64,000 bases of DNA, taken from IMG/VR virus record IMGVR_UViG_3300040801_001224, positions 264,097-328,096 of that record; one strand, 5' to 3'. Origin of the DNA: a virus. Positions 46,204-54,857 of the stretch are shown piece after piece. Numbering within the stretch: the first letter of the stretch is position 1; every line of letters starts with the position of its first letter. A model generated the notes under the pieces. It did no database searches and was not told where the DNA came from. It saw nothing but the letters and a program-made list of their open reading frames with translations. The position numbers and the translations under genes were made by a program.

Positions 46204-46518
46204 ATGGCAAAGGAAAAAGCAAAAGTTGAAGAAACAGAAGTTGACGCAACTGAAACGGTAGAAGTAACTGACGCACCAGAAGTTGGCGCAGATGCTACTC
46301 TAGAGCCAGTTCAATTACAGATCGCAGACCTACAGGGTCTTGGTCAGATTATTGATCTAGCATTTAAGCGTGGCGCATTCGCGGCTAATGAAGCGGCAGT
46401 GATCGGTACAGCTTACAATAAACTAAATGCTTTCTTAGGCTACGTTGCGTCTCAGCAGTCACTTGCTAAAGGTGAAGAGAACGCTGACGGTGAAGAAGCA
46501 ACTACAGAGTCTGAGTAA
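46204..46518 (+). CDS. acidic phage protein, 104 aa
   Basis: ATG 46204 with AAGGAGAAGG. Acidic Thr/Val-rich head; core LGQIIDLAFKRGAFAANEAAVIGTAYNKLNAF resembles a helical pair common in T4-like phage hypothetical proteins; acidic tail. Confidence 0.65.
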   Translation: MAKEKAKVEETEVDATETVEVTDAPEVGADATLEPVQLQIADLQGLGQIIDLAFKRGAFAANEAAVIGTAYNKLNAFLGYVASQQSLAKGEENADGEEATTESE

Positions 46519-46543
46519 GGGAAAATTCATAAGGAGGTGACTT

Positions 46544-47317
46544 ATGGCTAAGTTAACCAGACATGTAGGAAGATTAAGTAATAGTGGTGTACGCTGTGCG
46601 GTTGTATTTCGTTCACTACCTGACGAGCCAGATAACTGTTTAGTTATTGAGACTGACGCATTATCAGATATGCTACAGGACGATTTAATGAAGATAGTTG
46701 AAGGCAAAGTATCACAAGAAGAAGTTGATTTATATAAGGCTTTAGAGCGTTCACAATTAACAGGTGGCGCAAATGCTCTAACTTATATGCACCAGGCTGG
46801 ACACATTAAGAAAGTGCCAATCTCTAACGTTGAGATGATACCTTTCCCAAATCGTCCAGTACCTTTAGCGGACATCAACGCACAGATTGATGGCACTACG
46901 CCAGTAGAAGAAGTGGTAACTGCTTCTACTCAAACTGAAGCTGATGTAACTGCCCAGGAAGCTCCGGCTAACGCTGGAACTGACGAAGGCAAGGCCCAAG
47001 CGGCAAGTCTTATTAGACAAGCTGAAATGATGGAAGATGATGCGGCTAAGAAGCGTGAAGCGGCTTACCAATTGGATCCTTCATTGAAGCCTACTAAGAC
47101 TAAGACTAAAGCTAAGACTAAAGCAGAAACTAAGACAACTCAAAAAAAAGATAAGCGTGTAAAAAGCGAAGCTGAAAAGCAAGCCACACGTGAAGCTCGT
47201 AATGAGCGTAGACGTCAAGCATATGCGGCTAAGAAAGCCTCAGAAACAGATGCTAAGATTGAAGCGCAAATTGCTGAAAAAGTTGTTCGTGATGCAGAGA
47301 GAGTAGACGCGGAATAA
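46544..47317 (+). CDS. conserved phage protein with basic C-terminus, 257 aa
   Basis: AAGGAGG site. N-terminal domain MAKLTRHVGRLSNSGVRCAVVF with LPDEPDNCLVIET recurs in T4-like marine phages as far as I recall. Middle is helical; C-terminal 80 aa are KTKTKAKTK-rich and likely disordered, nucleic-acid binding. Ends before a strong terminator. Confidence 0.65.
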   Translation: MAKLTRHVGRLSNSGVRCAVVFRSLPDEPDNCLVIETDALSDMLQDDLMKIVEGKVSQEEVDLYKALERSQLTGGANALTYMHQAGHIKKVPISNVEMIPFPNRPVPLADINAQIDGTTPVEEVVTASTQTEADVTAQEAPANAGTDEGKAQAASLIRQAEMMEDDAAKKREAAYQLDPSLKPTKTKTKAKTKAETKTTQKKDKRVKSEAEKQATREARNERRRQAYAAKKASETDAKIEAQIAEKVVRDAERVDAE

Positions 47318-47340
47318 CATCCGTTTACTATTATATTGAA

Positions 47341-47366
47341 AAAACCCACTTCATGTGGGTTTTTTT
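47341..47366 (+). terminator. intrinsic terminator
   Basis: AAAACCCAC-TTCAT-GTGGGTTTT with a T-run to 47366. Confidence 0.85.
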
Positions 47367-47368
47367 AT

Positions 47369-47376
47369 GATAAATA
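47369..47376 (+). promoter_or_regulatory. late-type promoter GATAAATA
   Basis: 23 nt before ATG 47400; AGGAGGA site in the leader. Confidence 0.5.
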
Positions 47377-47399
47377 TTAATAGCAGTTAGGAGGAATGT

Positions 47400-47729
47400 A
47401 TGTCCGAAAAAGGTCGCGTTGATCGTATGATGAAAAACATTGGCAAGCCTAACATATACAATGAGCTTATAAAGCAGATAACACCCACACAAATACCAGC
47501 AGAGCTTGTCCAATCCGTCATTATTTTTTATAAGAATGGCACAACATTTGAATTGAGTGGCACAGACTTAACGGAGCCTGTACCAGTTAAACACAAGCAG
47601 TCGCCTGAAGAAAGGGGACAGACACGTGAAAACATAGATGATATTAAAATATACGTTAATACAGAAATGTTAGCAGAAAAAATTGATCCTGTAATTAATG
47701 AATTATTTGATGAATTAAATCTTCTTTAA
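47400..47729 (+). CDS. hypothetical phage protein, 109 aa
   Basis: Strong AGGAGGA. Contains PAELVQS VIIFYKNGTTFELSG-type strand, then a basic KHKQSPEERG and a helical acidic tail. Converges with the minus gene, overlapping by 15 nt. Confidence 0.62.
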   Translation: MSEKGRVDRMMKNIGKPNIYNELIKQITPTQIPAELVQSVIIFYKNGTTFELSGTDLTEPVPVKHKQSPEERGQTRENIDDIKIYVNTEMLAEKIDPVINELFDELNLL

Positions 47730-48167
47730 AACATAGACATTCTGCCCAAAGGTATCCCTATACCAATCACTGACTATTTCAAATCCAAACTTTAGATAGG
47801 CATAGTGTGAACCTTTACGTGGGTAAGACCATATTCTATCACAGCCTTCTTCTCGAGCTTGCTCCTCTAATGCTTTGAATAATAGTTGAGCAATGCCTTG
47901 CTTGCGAAAATTTGAAGCCACCCATATGCCACGTGATCTATACAAGGTGTCTTCTGTTCGGAATCCAGAATTAACACCAACTATCTGATTGTCATCGGTA
48001 TAAACGCCCCAGAAGGTTGGCTTATAGTTGTTATATATATCCATACTGTAACCATCTGGATTATTATAAACCATAGAACTCATTGGCTTTACATCATAAC
48101 GGCCTGGCCATAAGTTATGTTGCCATTGGAATTTAATTGTTTCCCATTTAATCTTTTTAACTATCAT
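47715..48167 (-). CDS. GNAT acetyltransferase
   Basis: 150 aa. Acetyl-CoA loop in RGIWVASNFRKQGIAQLLFKALEEQ (motif A), YLKFGFEIVSDW (motif B). Start overlaps the methyltransferase stop as ATGA. In this operon it probably acetylates an amino-sugar or a protein; target unknown. Confidence 0.85.
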   Translation of the reverse strand: MIVKKIKWETIKFQWQHNLWPGRYDVKPMSSMVYNNPDGYSMDIYNNYKPTFWGVYTDDNQIVGVNSGFRTEDTLYRSRGIWVASNFRKQGIAQLLFKALEEQAREEGCDRIWSYPRKGSHYAYLKFGFEIVSDWYRDTFGQNVYVLKKI

Positions 48168-48769
48168 ACTCTACCTATAAGCGTGAATCGAGTGTACAGG
48201 GGCATATGTAATTCATCTTCTATAATACAGACACTCAATCCAGCCTTCTCCTTAAATTCCTCAATGCTTTCAACACAATTAACGTGTCCTTCACCTTCTA
48301 AATAATTATTAGACTGTAGGGCAACCATTGTGCCTGTTGGCACAGCACCTAGCCAGTCTTTTATATCTTCAATATGTTCACAGCTTGTATTGATGACTAA
48401 GTCGTAATCTGAATAGTCATGTATATACATGTCGTCAACAACATGCTCAAAAGGAATATAACGATTAACATGTGATGCGACTTCAGCTACATCTGGATCA
48501 ATATCAATGCCCACATACTCAGAACCAATACCACCACGGTGTAGCATAGTGGCTAACTGACCGTACCAGGAGCCACATATAGCGACACGCTCTGACTTAC
48601 CCACAAAGTGTAGAAGGTTAACTAACTTGATCTTACTTAACATCTGACACTTACTCAGACTATCTGGGTTAAAGTTCTCGAAGCGTAGAGCTTCTATGAT
48701 CCAGCGAACACCCAAGTCCACTTTAGTATGCTCTAGCTGTTTATCAATATCCGACCAAGTCAGTTCCAT
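48164..48769 (-). CDS. class I SAM-dependent methyltransferase
   Basis: 201 aa, ATG at 48769 (GGAG upstream). Motif I VAICGSWYGQLATMLHRGG, motif II YVGIDIDPDVAEVA, motif IV region DLVINTSCEHIED. The first Gly motif is E/D-x-G-free (GSWYG) yet the acidic end of strand 2 is present. Overlaps the upstream gene by 26 nt. Confidence 0.78.
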   Translation of the reverse strand: MELTWSDIDKQLEHTKVDLGVRWIIEALRFENFNPDSLSKCQMLSKIKLVNLLHFVGKSERVAICGSWYGQLATMLHRGGIGSEYVGIDIDPDVAEVASHVNRYIPFEHVVDDMYIHDYSDYDLVINTSCEHIEDIKDWLGAVPTGTMVALQSNNYLEGEGHVNCVESIEEFKEKAGLSVCIIEDELHMPLYTRFTLIGRV

Positions 48770-50534
48770 TTTCAAATTGCTCCTTTAACCAATCATAATC
48801 GTTCACTCGCTTTAGATGTACTGGACTACCAAAATGCTTCTGTCCATACAAGTACCCCAACTGTGCGCCATCCTTACTCTCTTCAGCAAATGGCACCGGG
48901 AGAGCTACTTGTGTCCATGCTGTTACCCGATTCATTGTCTCTTCACTTACTTGACGTGCTATGACGCCCGATGACAGCTTGACGCCTTCCCTAAACCCTG
49001 AACGCCATGCTGTGAACGCATCGGTATTATATGCTGTTACGTTACTGACCTCGGGCATTGCCTTAAAGTTTTCAGATACAGATGTCGTAAAGTCTACTGA
49101 CCATTCATCTATATCACGAACAGCTTTGGTTGGGAACAGCTTAACACCACCGTAACCATATTCTAAGCCATTACATGGATTGTGCGAACGCCATGTATAC
49201 ACACAATCTCTATCATATATATTTGGGTATAAGTCAAAGTTAAAACTGTCTAATATCTCTGCGTCACCATCAACAACATAAAACATTGGTGTGCCAGCTA
49301 GGTGTGCCGCGGCCTTATGGGCGTTAAATATGCCTTTGATGCCGTCTAAACGTTTGGCTCGTGGGAAACGCTTTTTTAGTTTCGCATAGTTCTCATCAGC
49401 ATTTAATTCACCATAACTCATGAACACTATATCTAACTCACCGAACTCTAACTTGTCGTCATATACAGATTTAATATCTGTAATAGCATTTAGGATAGCT
49501 TGGTCAGTAAAATAGCTGGCTCGTTCGAGCAAGGTGTCACGTTTAATTAAACGTAGAGCATCACTGTCATTCCATAGGTGCATGTACTGTTCATCATACT
49601 CGGGCATCTTATATGAGAAATCAAAGTTGCCAACATAATTATTAGCAACAAATATATACTCTGAATGGCATCGGTCCAATATCTCATGTACTTCTTTTAA
49701 ACCAAAGTCAAAAGAATCAACGTGTATTACCTCACCATATTCCGTTGCCATTCTCTGACACCAATCAGGCCAGCCACGAGTTAATAACACTAAGTCGTAA
49801 TCCTTGTATTCAATCTTACTCTCTTTTAATCCAATTTCAAGGTCCGTGTCAACAATATTAGCTACGTCTTTTATCTCACCATTCCACCAAGCATCGTCTG
49901 TAAACCCTTTAATGTTTTCAAATACCTTATCACTCCTAAACAATCTTATCGAATCATCGTCATTCCAAAATGTTAGTGCCATTTCATAGTCTTCTACTTT
50001 CTCTGAAAAATCTAAATTAGATTCAACATCACCTTTTATGACATAAAAATAAGGTGTCTTACATGTGCGTTTGATAACATTCAACGAATGTAACGTTAGG
50101 CGGTCGTTGTGTAGGGGAATAGCGTCTGGTATATCAGTGCCTTTAGCAAGGACGTAGGTAGTTGCTTCATACGATTTAATGTGACCGAGATCTTTAAATG
50201 GAAACTTTCCTTCAGTCATTGCGTCGTCAGTAAAATTATCGGGATAAGCTTTTACTGAGTCCGTCTTAAATAACATTATGCCAACTTTACCATCCCACAT
50301 ATGAACGTAATCTTCATCAGTGTCAAAGTTCCAGGGAAACCGGGATAAGTCTTCTATTGGTAAGTCATACTTTTCTTGTATTACAAAGAAATAATCACTC
50401 TTAACATTGGCGAGTATAGATTCAATTGTTTCACTATTTAATTCTTCGCCTGGAACATGATTTACGTCTTCAGTGTATTTTTTAACTTTCTCATATAGAT
50501 CAGTAGTGTTAGCAATGACAAAAACGTCTGACAT
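48744..50534 (-). CDS. glycosyltransferase-like protein with four internal repeats
   Basis: 596 aa. Four related units, each with a [YF]-F-V-[IV] strand, a DFS-type turn, W-[ND]-D-x-D and a FTDDA-like block: near SDYFFVIQEKY, TPYFYVIKGDVESNLDFS, SEYIFVANNYVGNFDFS and TPMFYVVDGDAEILDSF. The last unit carries DGDAE, a possible DxD site, and SYGELNADENYAKLKKRFP. This plan matches putative GT-A-like glycosyltransferases in marine T4-like phages. With the methyltransferase and GNAT it may modify phage glycans. GGAG upstream; late promoter at 50565. Confidence 0.6.
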   Translation of the reverse strand: MSDVFVIANTTDLYEKVKKYTEDVNHVPGEELNSETIESILANVKSDYFFVIQEKYDLPIEDLSRFPWNFDTDEDYVHMWDGKVGIMLFKTDSVKAYPDNFTDDAMTEGKFPFKDLGHIKSYEATTYVLAKGTDIPDAIPLHNDRLTLHSLNVIKRTCKTPYFYVIKGDVESNLDFSEKVEDYEMALTFWNDDDSIRLFRSDKVFENIKGFTDDAWWNGEIKDVANIVDTDLEIGLKESKIEYKDYDLVLLTRGWPDWCQRMATEYGEVIHVDSFDFGLKEVHEILDRCHSEYIFVANNYVGNFDFSYKMPEYDEQYMHLWNDSDALRLIKRDTLLERASYFTDQAILNAITDIKSVYDDKLEFGELDIVFMSYGELNADENYAKLKKRFPRAKRLDGIKGIFNAHKAAAHLAGTPMFYVVDGDAEILDSFNFDLYPNIYDRDCVYTWRSHNPCNGLEYGYGGVKLFPTKAVRDIDEWSVDFTTSVSENFKAMPEVSNVTAYNTDAFTAWRSGFREGVKLSSGVIARQVSEETMNRVTAWTQVALPVPFAEESKDGAQLGYLYGQKHFGSPVHLKRVNDYDWLKEQFENGTDLVGY

Positions 50535-50564
50535 TTATTTCTCCAATTAACGTATGCTTTAACA

Positions 50565-50572
50565 TATTTATC
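50565..50572 (-). promoter_or_regulatory. late-type promoter GATAAATA (minus strand)
   Basis: 31 nt upstream of the minus-strand operon start; diverges from the GH6 promoter 30 bp away. Confidence 0.55.
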
Positions 50573-50601
50573 AGCATATTGATGGGGTCACTGGAATTCA
50601 C

Positions 50602-50609
50602 GGTAAATA
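50602..50609 (+). promoter_or_regulatory. late-type promoter GGTAAATA, leaderless
   Basis: Ends 5 nt before ATG 50615. Confidence 0.58.
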
Positions 50610-50614
50610 TTGAC

Positions 50615-51418
50615 ATGGGTGTAATTAATCACAAATTTTGGGTACAGGACTTTGACCGTTCAGGCAGAGGTTCTCCGATATATCAACAACCACTAGCACG
50701 TTGGTTTACCCGAACTAACTGTGGCGGCAAAAGTATGCGTCGTTACCTAAAACGTGCGGCTCCTGATGATGCCATCGTTGTATTATACAATATACCTGAT
50801 AGAGACTTAGGCCAATGGAGCAAAGGTGGCCATGAGAACTATGAGGACTATATGAACTGGATTGAAGAGATGGTGGATGCTATACGTGGCTACAACCCGA
50901 TTATTATCTTTGAGCCTGACGCTCTACCTCATGTTAAAGACAAGCATTGTGACCTACGAATTGCCATAATGAAGTTAGCCTTAGAGCGTCTGTGTACTGT
51001 TTGTAGCAAGGTATATGTAGACATTGGACATTGCCACTGGCTAACTGTAAGTGAAGCTATAGAGCTCCTACATGCTGTCTATAACCCAGACATACGTGGG
51101 TTCAGCCTTAACGTAAGTAACTTCCAGGATACACAGTTCAGCATTGGATATGGCCATGCTATATGTGAGAACTCAATGAAGTACAAGCATTTCGTTGTCG
51201 ACACAAGTCGCAACGGTGCTGGCCCAGCCCTAGACGGCGAGTGGTGTAATCCACCTGGACGCAAGATTGGTGAGTATCCACGTCTTTATCCTGAAATACC
51301 AGCACTTGATGCTACACTCTGGATTAAAGTGCCTGGTGAATCAGACGGTAAGAAGAACGGTGGACCACGGGCTGGTCGATGGTTCACAGACTATGCGGAG
51401 GAGTTATTGCGTGAGTAA
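50615..51418 (+). CDS. glycoside hydrolase family 6 (cellulase)-like protein
   Basis: 267 aa, start set by the late promoter spacing. GH6 landmarks: VVLYNIPDRDLGQWSKGG (58-72), IIIFEPDALPHV with the EPD general-acid Asp near 102, KVYVDIGHCHWL, FSLNVSNFQ, HFVVDTSRNGAGP, EWCNPPGRKIGEYP and LWIKVPGESDG. Inverting beta-1,4-glucanase. No signal peptide, so it either works after lysis, is virion-borne, or acts inside. Cellulose is a biofilm polymer, so a depolymerase role is plausible. Length is close to a bare GH6 domain. Confidence 0.85.
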   Translation: MGVINHKFWVQDFDRSGRGSPIYQQPLARWFTRTNCGGKSMRRYLKRAAPDDAIVVLYNIPDRDLGQWSKGGHENYEDYMNWIEEMVDAIRGYNPIIIFEPDALPHVKDKHCDLRIAIMKLALERLCTVCSKVYVDIGHCHWLTVSEAIELLHAVYNPDIRGFSLNVSNFQDTQFSIGYGHAICENSMKYKHFVVDTSRNGAGPALDGEWCNPPGRKIGEYPRLYPEIPALDATLWIKVPGESDGKKNGGPRAGRWFTDYAEELLRE

Positions 51419-51602
51419 TGAAAAGTTCATGATGCGATTACTCAAAGAAGAATTTGAAGCTTCAGATCGTGAAGAACTCATACAACGTGGGTATATCAAT
51501 AAGCTCGGCATCATGTATGTTGCCGCACAAGACTTCACACTATGTAACACGTTTTATGAAAAAGAAGAGATAATACAGCTAAAACATTTGGGCATCAAAT
51601 AA
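51411..51602 (+). CDS. hypothetical protein, 63 aa
   Basis: GTG 51411 overlaps the GH6 stop by 8 nt. Helical charged N-terminus, C-terminal YEKEEIIQLKHLGIK. Unknown. Confidence 0.5.
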   Translation: MSNEKFMMRLLKEEFEASDREELIQRGYINKLGIMYVAAQDFTLCNTFYEKEEIIQLKHLGIK

Positions 51603-51612
51603 CGTAAAAAAG

Positions 51613-51620
51613 CATAAATA
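51613..51620 (+). promoter_or_regulatory. late-type promoter CATAAATA, leaderless
   Basis: Ends 5 nt before ATG 51626. Confidence 0.55.
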
Positions 51621-51625
51621 CTATT

Positions 51626-51910
51626 ATGCTTCTAGTAGAAAACTACTATGCTCACAAAGAGTTTTTAAAACCTTTTATACCATACAACATAATGATGCAG
51701 ACAGGACCCACTGTCAACACATACAGCATCTACAATGTTGATCGGCACGATCTATTCGAGATGGCATTAATTCACAACTTTACGGTTGAAACATTCATAG
51801 CAAGTAATAGTTTCCACGACTTAATTAAGCTTGAAGTATCTAAACGTATACGTGACTTTATAATTGAAGAGTCAAGCATACTCAAATTATACACCACCGT
51901 TACACATTGA
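51626..51910 (+). CDS. possible divergent FKL-box protein, 94 aa
   Basis: Leaderless late start. YNVDRHDLFEMALIHNF near residues 36-52 resembles the box but lies mid-protein; a helical tail follows. Assignment uncertain. Confidence 0.5.
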   Translation: MLLVENYYAHKEFLKPFIPYNIMMQTGPTVNTYSIYNVDRHDLFEMALIHNFTVETFIASNSFHDLIKLEVSKRIRDFIIEESSILKLYTTVTH

Positions 51911-51935
51911 CTCCACCACTTCTTTATGTTATAAT
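51907..51935 (+). promoter_or_regulatory. sigma70-type promoter, leaderless
   Basis: TTGACT 51907-51912, N17 with CACCACTT, TATAAT 51930-51935; ATG 51942 after 6 nt. Confidence 0.8.
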
Positions 51936-51941
51936 GTTACT

Positions 51942-52196
51942 ATGACTAGAGAAGACCTCTTTGCGTGTATACTAACAGGTGATACCTGGACTTATGAAGT
52001 AGCCAAGTTTGTTGCTGATAAGTCCGGCTGGGTTGAGCCTATAGCGGATCACAAAGATCGATTCGAAGTCATAAAACCTTTTATGATGAGGGGACGTCAG
52101 GTTAATGTTGGTGATATACTCATGTTAGCTCCGATTCCCGGCACTAACACAAATGTAATGATATACACTAATGACACACAGGACATATGGTTTTAG
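51942..52196 (+). CDS. NGYLK-type small protein, copy 2
   Basis: 84 aa. Begins MTREDLFACILTGD, close to KKEDIFVAVVTGH of the gene at 60197, and continues with a DKSGWVEP segment and KPFMMRGRQVNVGDIL. Leaderless sigma70-type transcript. Confidence 0.58.
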   Translation: MTREDLFACILTGDTWTYEVAKFVADKSGWVEPIADHKDRFEVIKPFMMRGRQVNVGDILMLAPIPGTNTNVMIYTNDTQDIWF

Positions 52197-52204
52197 GAAT
52201 AGAA

Positions 52205-52381
52205 ATGGTTATTGATTTATCAAATTATAGAAAAGATTTTAGAGAATATTTAGCAAGTATCGAGGATACGAATACTCGTTTATCCGAAACAAAAAATGTG
52301 GCACGTCAGATAGAACGAAAGCCCGACTTATACTCCGAAGAAGATATAGATTGGGCTCGTCAAGTTTTGCGTAATTGCTAA
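52205..52381 (+). CDS. hypothetical protein, 58 aa
   Basis: ATG 52205 with TAGGA about 9 nt upstream. Helical, charged. Unknown; could be an antitoxin-like or regulatory peptide, no partner seen. Confidence 0.52.
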   Translation: MVIDLSNYRKDFREYLASIEDTNTRLSETKNVARQIERKPDLYSEEDIDWARQVLRNC

Positions 52382-52396
52382 GTTATAGTGGTGAGA

Positions 52397-52879
52397 TTAG
52401 ATACCACCGCCACCACCGAGTACTTCAACGTCTAGCTGGAATAAAAAGTTAATTGACTCAGGTGTCTGTGTTCCTGCGGCGTCGTTTGTGATAGTAATGT
52501 TGTATGTAAAAGTTCCTATTGTATCGTCAGTACTAGTTGATAGTGAAAACGATCTGTTAGAACCCAAGGTTGCTGAACCATTTGAACTTGGACTAGCAAT
52601 GACTCCTGGCCCAGGGAAACCAATCGCTGTCCAGCTAATAGTGTAGTTCGATCCACCCTGCCAGCCAGCACCTGTTTCAACCCATTGCGTAGCAGTACCC
52701 GCACCATTGTTTCCCACTTGAGTGATAGTGCCGTCTGAGTTAAAGATAACGTTAGCAAATGCCAATCCTGGTGAAGGAGTAACATCGTTGGCAAATACCG
52801 TGCCGTTTAGTCCTAGATCACCTTTAGCATTATATATAACCCCATTGTGTTCTACTGAGTCTGTTACAATAATAGACAT
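52397..52879 (-). CDS. NAKGDL beta-sandwich protein, copy A
   Basis: 160 aa. N-terminal GVIYNAKGDLGLNGTVFANDVTPSPG, central Trp-rich QWVETGAGWQGGSNYTISW, C-terminal TYNITITNDAAGTQTPESI. Strongly similar to the plus-strand gene at 54393. Fold looks Ig/fibronectin-like. Late promoter suggests a virion surface protein. Confidence 0.65.
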   Translation of the reverse strand: MSIIVTDSVEHNGVIYNAKGDLGLNGTVFANDVTPSPGLAFANVIFNSDGTITQVGNNGAGTATQWVETGAGWQGGSNYTISWTAIGFPGPGVIASPSSNGSATLGSNRSFSLSTSTDDTIGTFTYNITITNDAAGTQTPESINFLFQLDVEVLGGGGGI

Positions 52880-52907
52880 ATAAAAATTCCCCTGTTGTTG
52901 ATAAAAG

Positions 52908-52915
52908 TATTTATC
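52908..52915 (-). promoter_or_regulatory. late-type promoter GATAAATA (minus strand)
   Basis: 29 nt upstream of the minus gene; diverges from the promoter at 52945. Confidence 0.52.
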
Positions 52916-52944
52916 ATAATTTGCGTGAAATCGTTCAGGAGCCC

Positions 52945-52952
52945 GGTAAATA
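52945..52952 (+). promoter_or_regulatory. late-type promoter GGTAAATA, leaderless
   Basis: Ends 5 nt before ATG 52958. Confidence 0.58.
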
Positions 52953-52957
52953 TTGGC

Positions 52958-53866
52958 ATGAGTAAATACCTTTCACCATCACATGATGAGTTTGTAGCAA
53001 TGGGCAATGGTCACTGTGACTTTGCCTGGGACAAGGTGGAAAACGCCTGTGAGTTTCTATTTGGTGGTGAGATGACTCGCGAACCAATGAGCTTGAAAGA
53101 AGAATACATTGATATTCTAAAAGGGTTAACTGACGTTTGTGTGCCAATGTCAGGTGGCGTGGACAGTGAAACTATCGCTGAAGCGTGTGTTGATGCTGGC
53201 ATTGAATGGCGTCCGGTGATTATGCGCTACATGGTCAATGGACGCTGTCTTAACACACATGACATCCAGTACGCTGAATTATTTTGTGAAGAGAACGACA
53301 AGTACCCTGGCTACATTGATTTAGACATTGAAGAGTTTTTGGGCAGTGAGGAGTTCTGGCAAATATGTAAGATGTATTACTGTGTGAGCCCACAGCTTGC
53401 TTGCCACTTATGGATGTTAACTAAATTAACTAAGTACACGCCAGTCATACCCGGAGACTTCCTATACACGTCACAGAACAGATTGTCCGTGAATGTGTTT
53501 AAATATCACTGCTATGATTTCTACTTTGATAAACGTCCGGTACGTGGCATTGCTAAATTATTGAGCCATACACCAGAGATCATAGCCAGTCAGATATTAT
53601 TACAGAAGGAAATCACTGAAGCAGAAGGCAACTATGACAAGAAGTGTAAACTGTACCAGGCAGGTGGTTTCAGAATCAAGCCACGTCCATACAAATACAC
53701 CGGCTTTGAAGAAGTGCTGAAGCACTATCAGATGAAATACGATGGCAATCACTTGTACCAGGTATTCAACGACCGTTACAGGAAGCCTCTAGTAGAAAAG
53801 ATACAACAACCTGAACACATTCATGTTTGGGTAAATGATGAATTACAGGAATATTTAGATAAATAG
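52958..53866 (+). CDS. PP-loop ATPase, asparagine-synthetase-like
   Basis: 302 aa, start set by the promoter rule. PP-loop VPMSGGVDSETIAEA near residue 60, an ATP-pyrophosphatase signature; downstream helical part with CVSPQLACHLWMLTKL. No glutaminase domain, no C-x2-C zinc site. Such proteins in marine T4-like phages are often labelled asparagine synthase-like; the amidation or thiolation substrate is unknown. Confidence 0.7.
   Translation: MSKYLSPSHDEFVAMGNGHCDFAWDKVENACEFLFGGEMTREPMSLKEEYIDILKGLTDVCVPMSGGVDSETIAEACVDAGIEWRPVIMRYMVNGRCLNTHDIQYAELFCEENDKYPGYIDLDIEEFLGSEEFWQICKMYYCVSPQLACHLWMLTKLTKYTPVIPGDFLYTSQNRLSVNVFKYHCYDFYFDKRPVRGIAKLLSHTPEIIASQILLQKEITEAEGNYDKKCKLYQAGGFRIKPRPYKYTGFEEVLKHYQMKYDGNHLYQVFNDRYRKPLVEKIQQPEHIHVWVNDELQEYLDK
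53858..53865 (+). promoter_or_regulatory. late-type promoter GATAAATA, leaderless
   Basis: Ends 5 nt before ATG 53871 and overlaps the previous stop. Confidence 0.6.
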
Positions 53867-53870
53867 TATT

Positions 53871-54371
53871 ATGAAAATTAACGTAATATCGACAAGCGAA
53901 CAGGATAATGGCGTTGTATTTAATGCCAAAGGAGACTTGACTGGGTCGAACTTCAGTCAAAGCGCATTAGCCTTTAACGCTGGCGACCCCGTTGAGGGGA
54001 TCGTCGAGTTAGATCGTGCGTCTGGTGCCGCTATAGGCAGACGTATCCTAAATGGTATTGAGCAAGCACAATCACCATTGGGTGATTGGGTAGAGACTGG
54101 CCCAACACCCCCACCGTGGAACGGAATATATGACATACGCTGGGATGCTCCAGTAGCTATACAAGGCATCAACACTAATACTGCCAGTGCTACAGGTGCA
54201 GGTAACGGCAATCAAGCATGGACTACATTCACAAGTGACATTGAATTTAGTGTTACTACTAGTGGTCCGGAGTACGAAATTCAATGGCCAGTTTATTTAA
54301 GGAAGAACAATGGCACACCAGAGCCTGAAGTGCCTTTTACCATAACAATAACCGTGTCATCGGCACTATAA
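53871..54371 (+). CDS. NAKGDL beta-sandwich protein, copy B
   Basis: 166 aa. Divergent member: GVVFNAKGDLTGSNFSQSALAF, WVETGPTPPPWNGIYDIRW and PFTITITVSSAL. Shares head, Trp segment and tail with copies A and C. Confidence 0.64.
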   Translation: MKINVISTSEQDNGVVFNAKGDLTGSNFSQSALAFNAGDPVEGIVELDRASGAAIGRRILNGIEQAQSPLGDWVETGPTPPPWNGIYDIRWDAPVAIQGINTNTASATGAGNGNQAWTTFTSDIEFSVTTSGPEYEIQWPVYLRKNNGTPEPEVPFTITITVSSAL

Positions 54372-54392
54372 TATCAAAAAGGTAAAAAAATT

Positions 54393-54857
54393 ATGAGAAT
54401 GATATCTAACATGAAAGGAGCCAATGGCGTTGTGTACAACGCTAAGGGTGATCTAGGTCTTAACGGTACTGTATTTGCCAACGATGTCACGCCATCTCCT
54501 GGCAATGCCAACCCAACTGTTACATTTAACTCAGACGGTACCATCACACAGTCAGGCAATAATGGCACAGGTACTGCTACGCAGTGGGTAGAAACAGGCC
54601 CAACACCACCAGCATGGCAAGGTGGAGCAAACTACACTATCAGCTGGACAGTGTTTGGAGATACTGCTTTTTCTAGCCCTAACGCCAACGGTTCTGCCAC
54701 TTTGGGCTCACCGCAGATATTTTCACTATTCATCGATGGTCTGTCAACTAACCCAGCTCAAGTCACTTACAGTATCACTATTACAAACGATGCTCCGGGA
54801 ACACAAACACCTGAGTCAATCATCTTCATACTATCACTTGACGCAGAAGTACCTTAA
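54393..54857 (+). CDS. NAKGDL beta-sandwich protein, copy C
   Basis: 154 aa. GVVYNAKGDLGLNGTVFANDVTPSPG is nearly identical to copy A, as are DGTITQ-GNNG-GTATQWVETG and NDAPGTQTPESI. DNA has diverged at synonymous sites, so the duplication is old and protein-selected. Confidence 0.66.
   Translation: MRMISNMKGANGVVYNAKGDLGLNGTVFANDVTPSPGNANPTVTFNSDGTITQSGNNGTGTATQWVETGPTPPAWQGGANYTISWTVFGDTAFSSPNANGSATLGSPQIFSLFIDGLSTNPAQVTYSITITNDAPGTQTPESIIFILSLDAEVP

Noticed and set aside
51864-52196. Longer 110-aa version of the gene at 51942
   Set aside because: The extra N-terminus covers the promoter at 51907-51935; the 6-nt rule places the start at 51942.
52397-54857. Invertible (phase-variable) cassette formed by the inverted copies A and C
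   Set aside because: DNA of the copies has diverged at many silent sites, there are no short perfect inverted repeats at the ends, and no recombinase gene is nearby.
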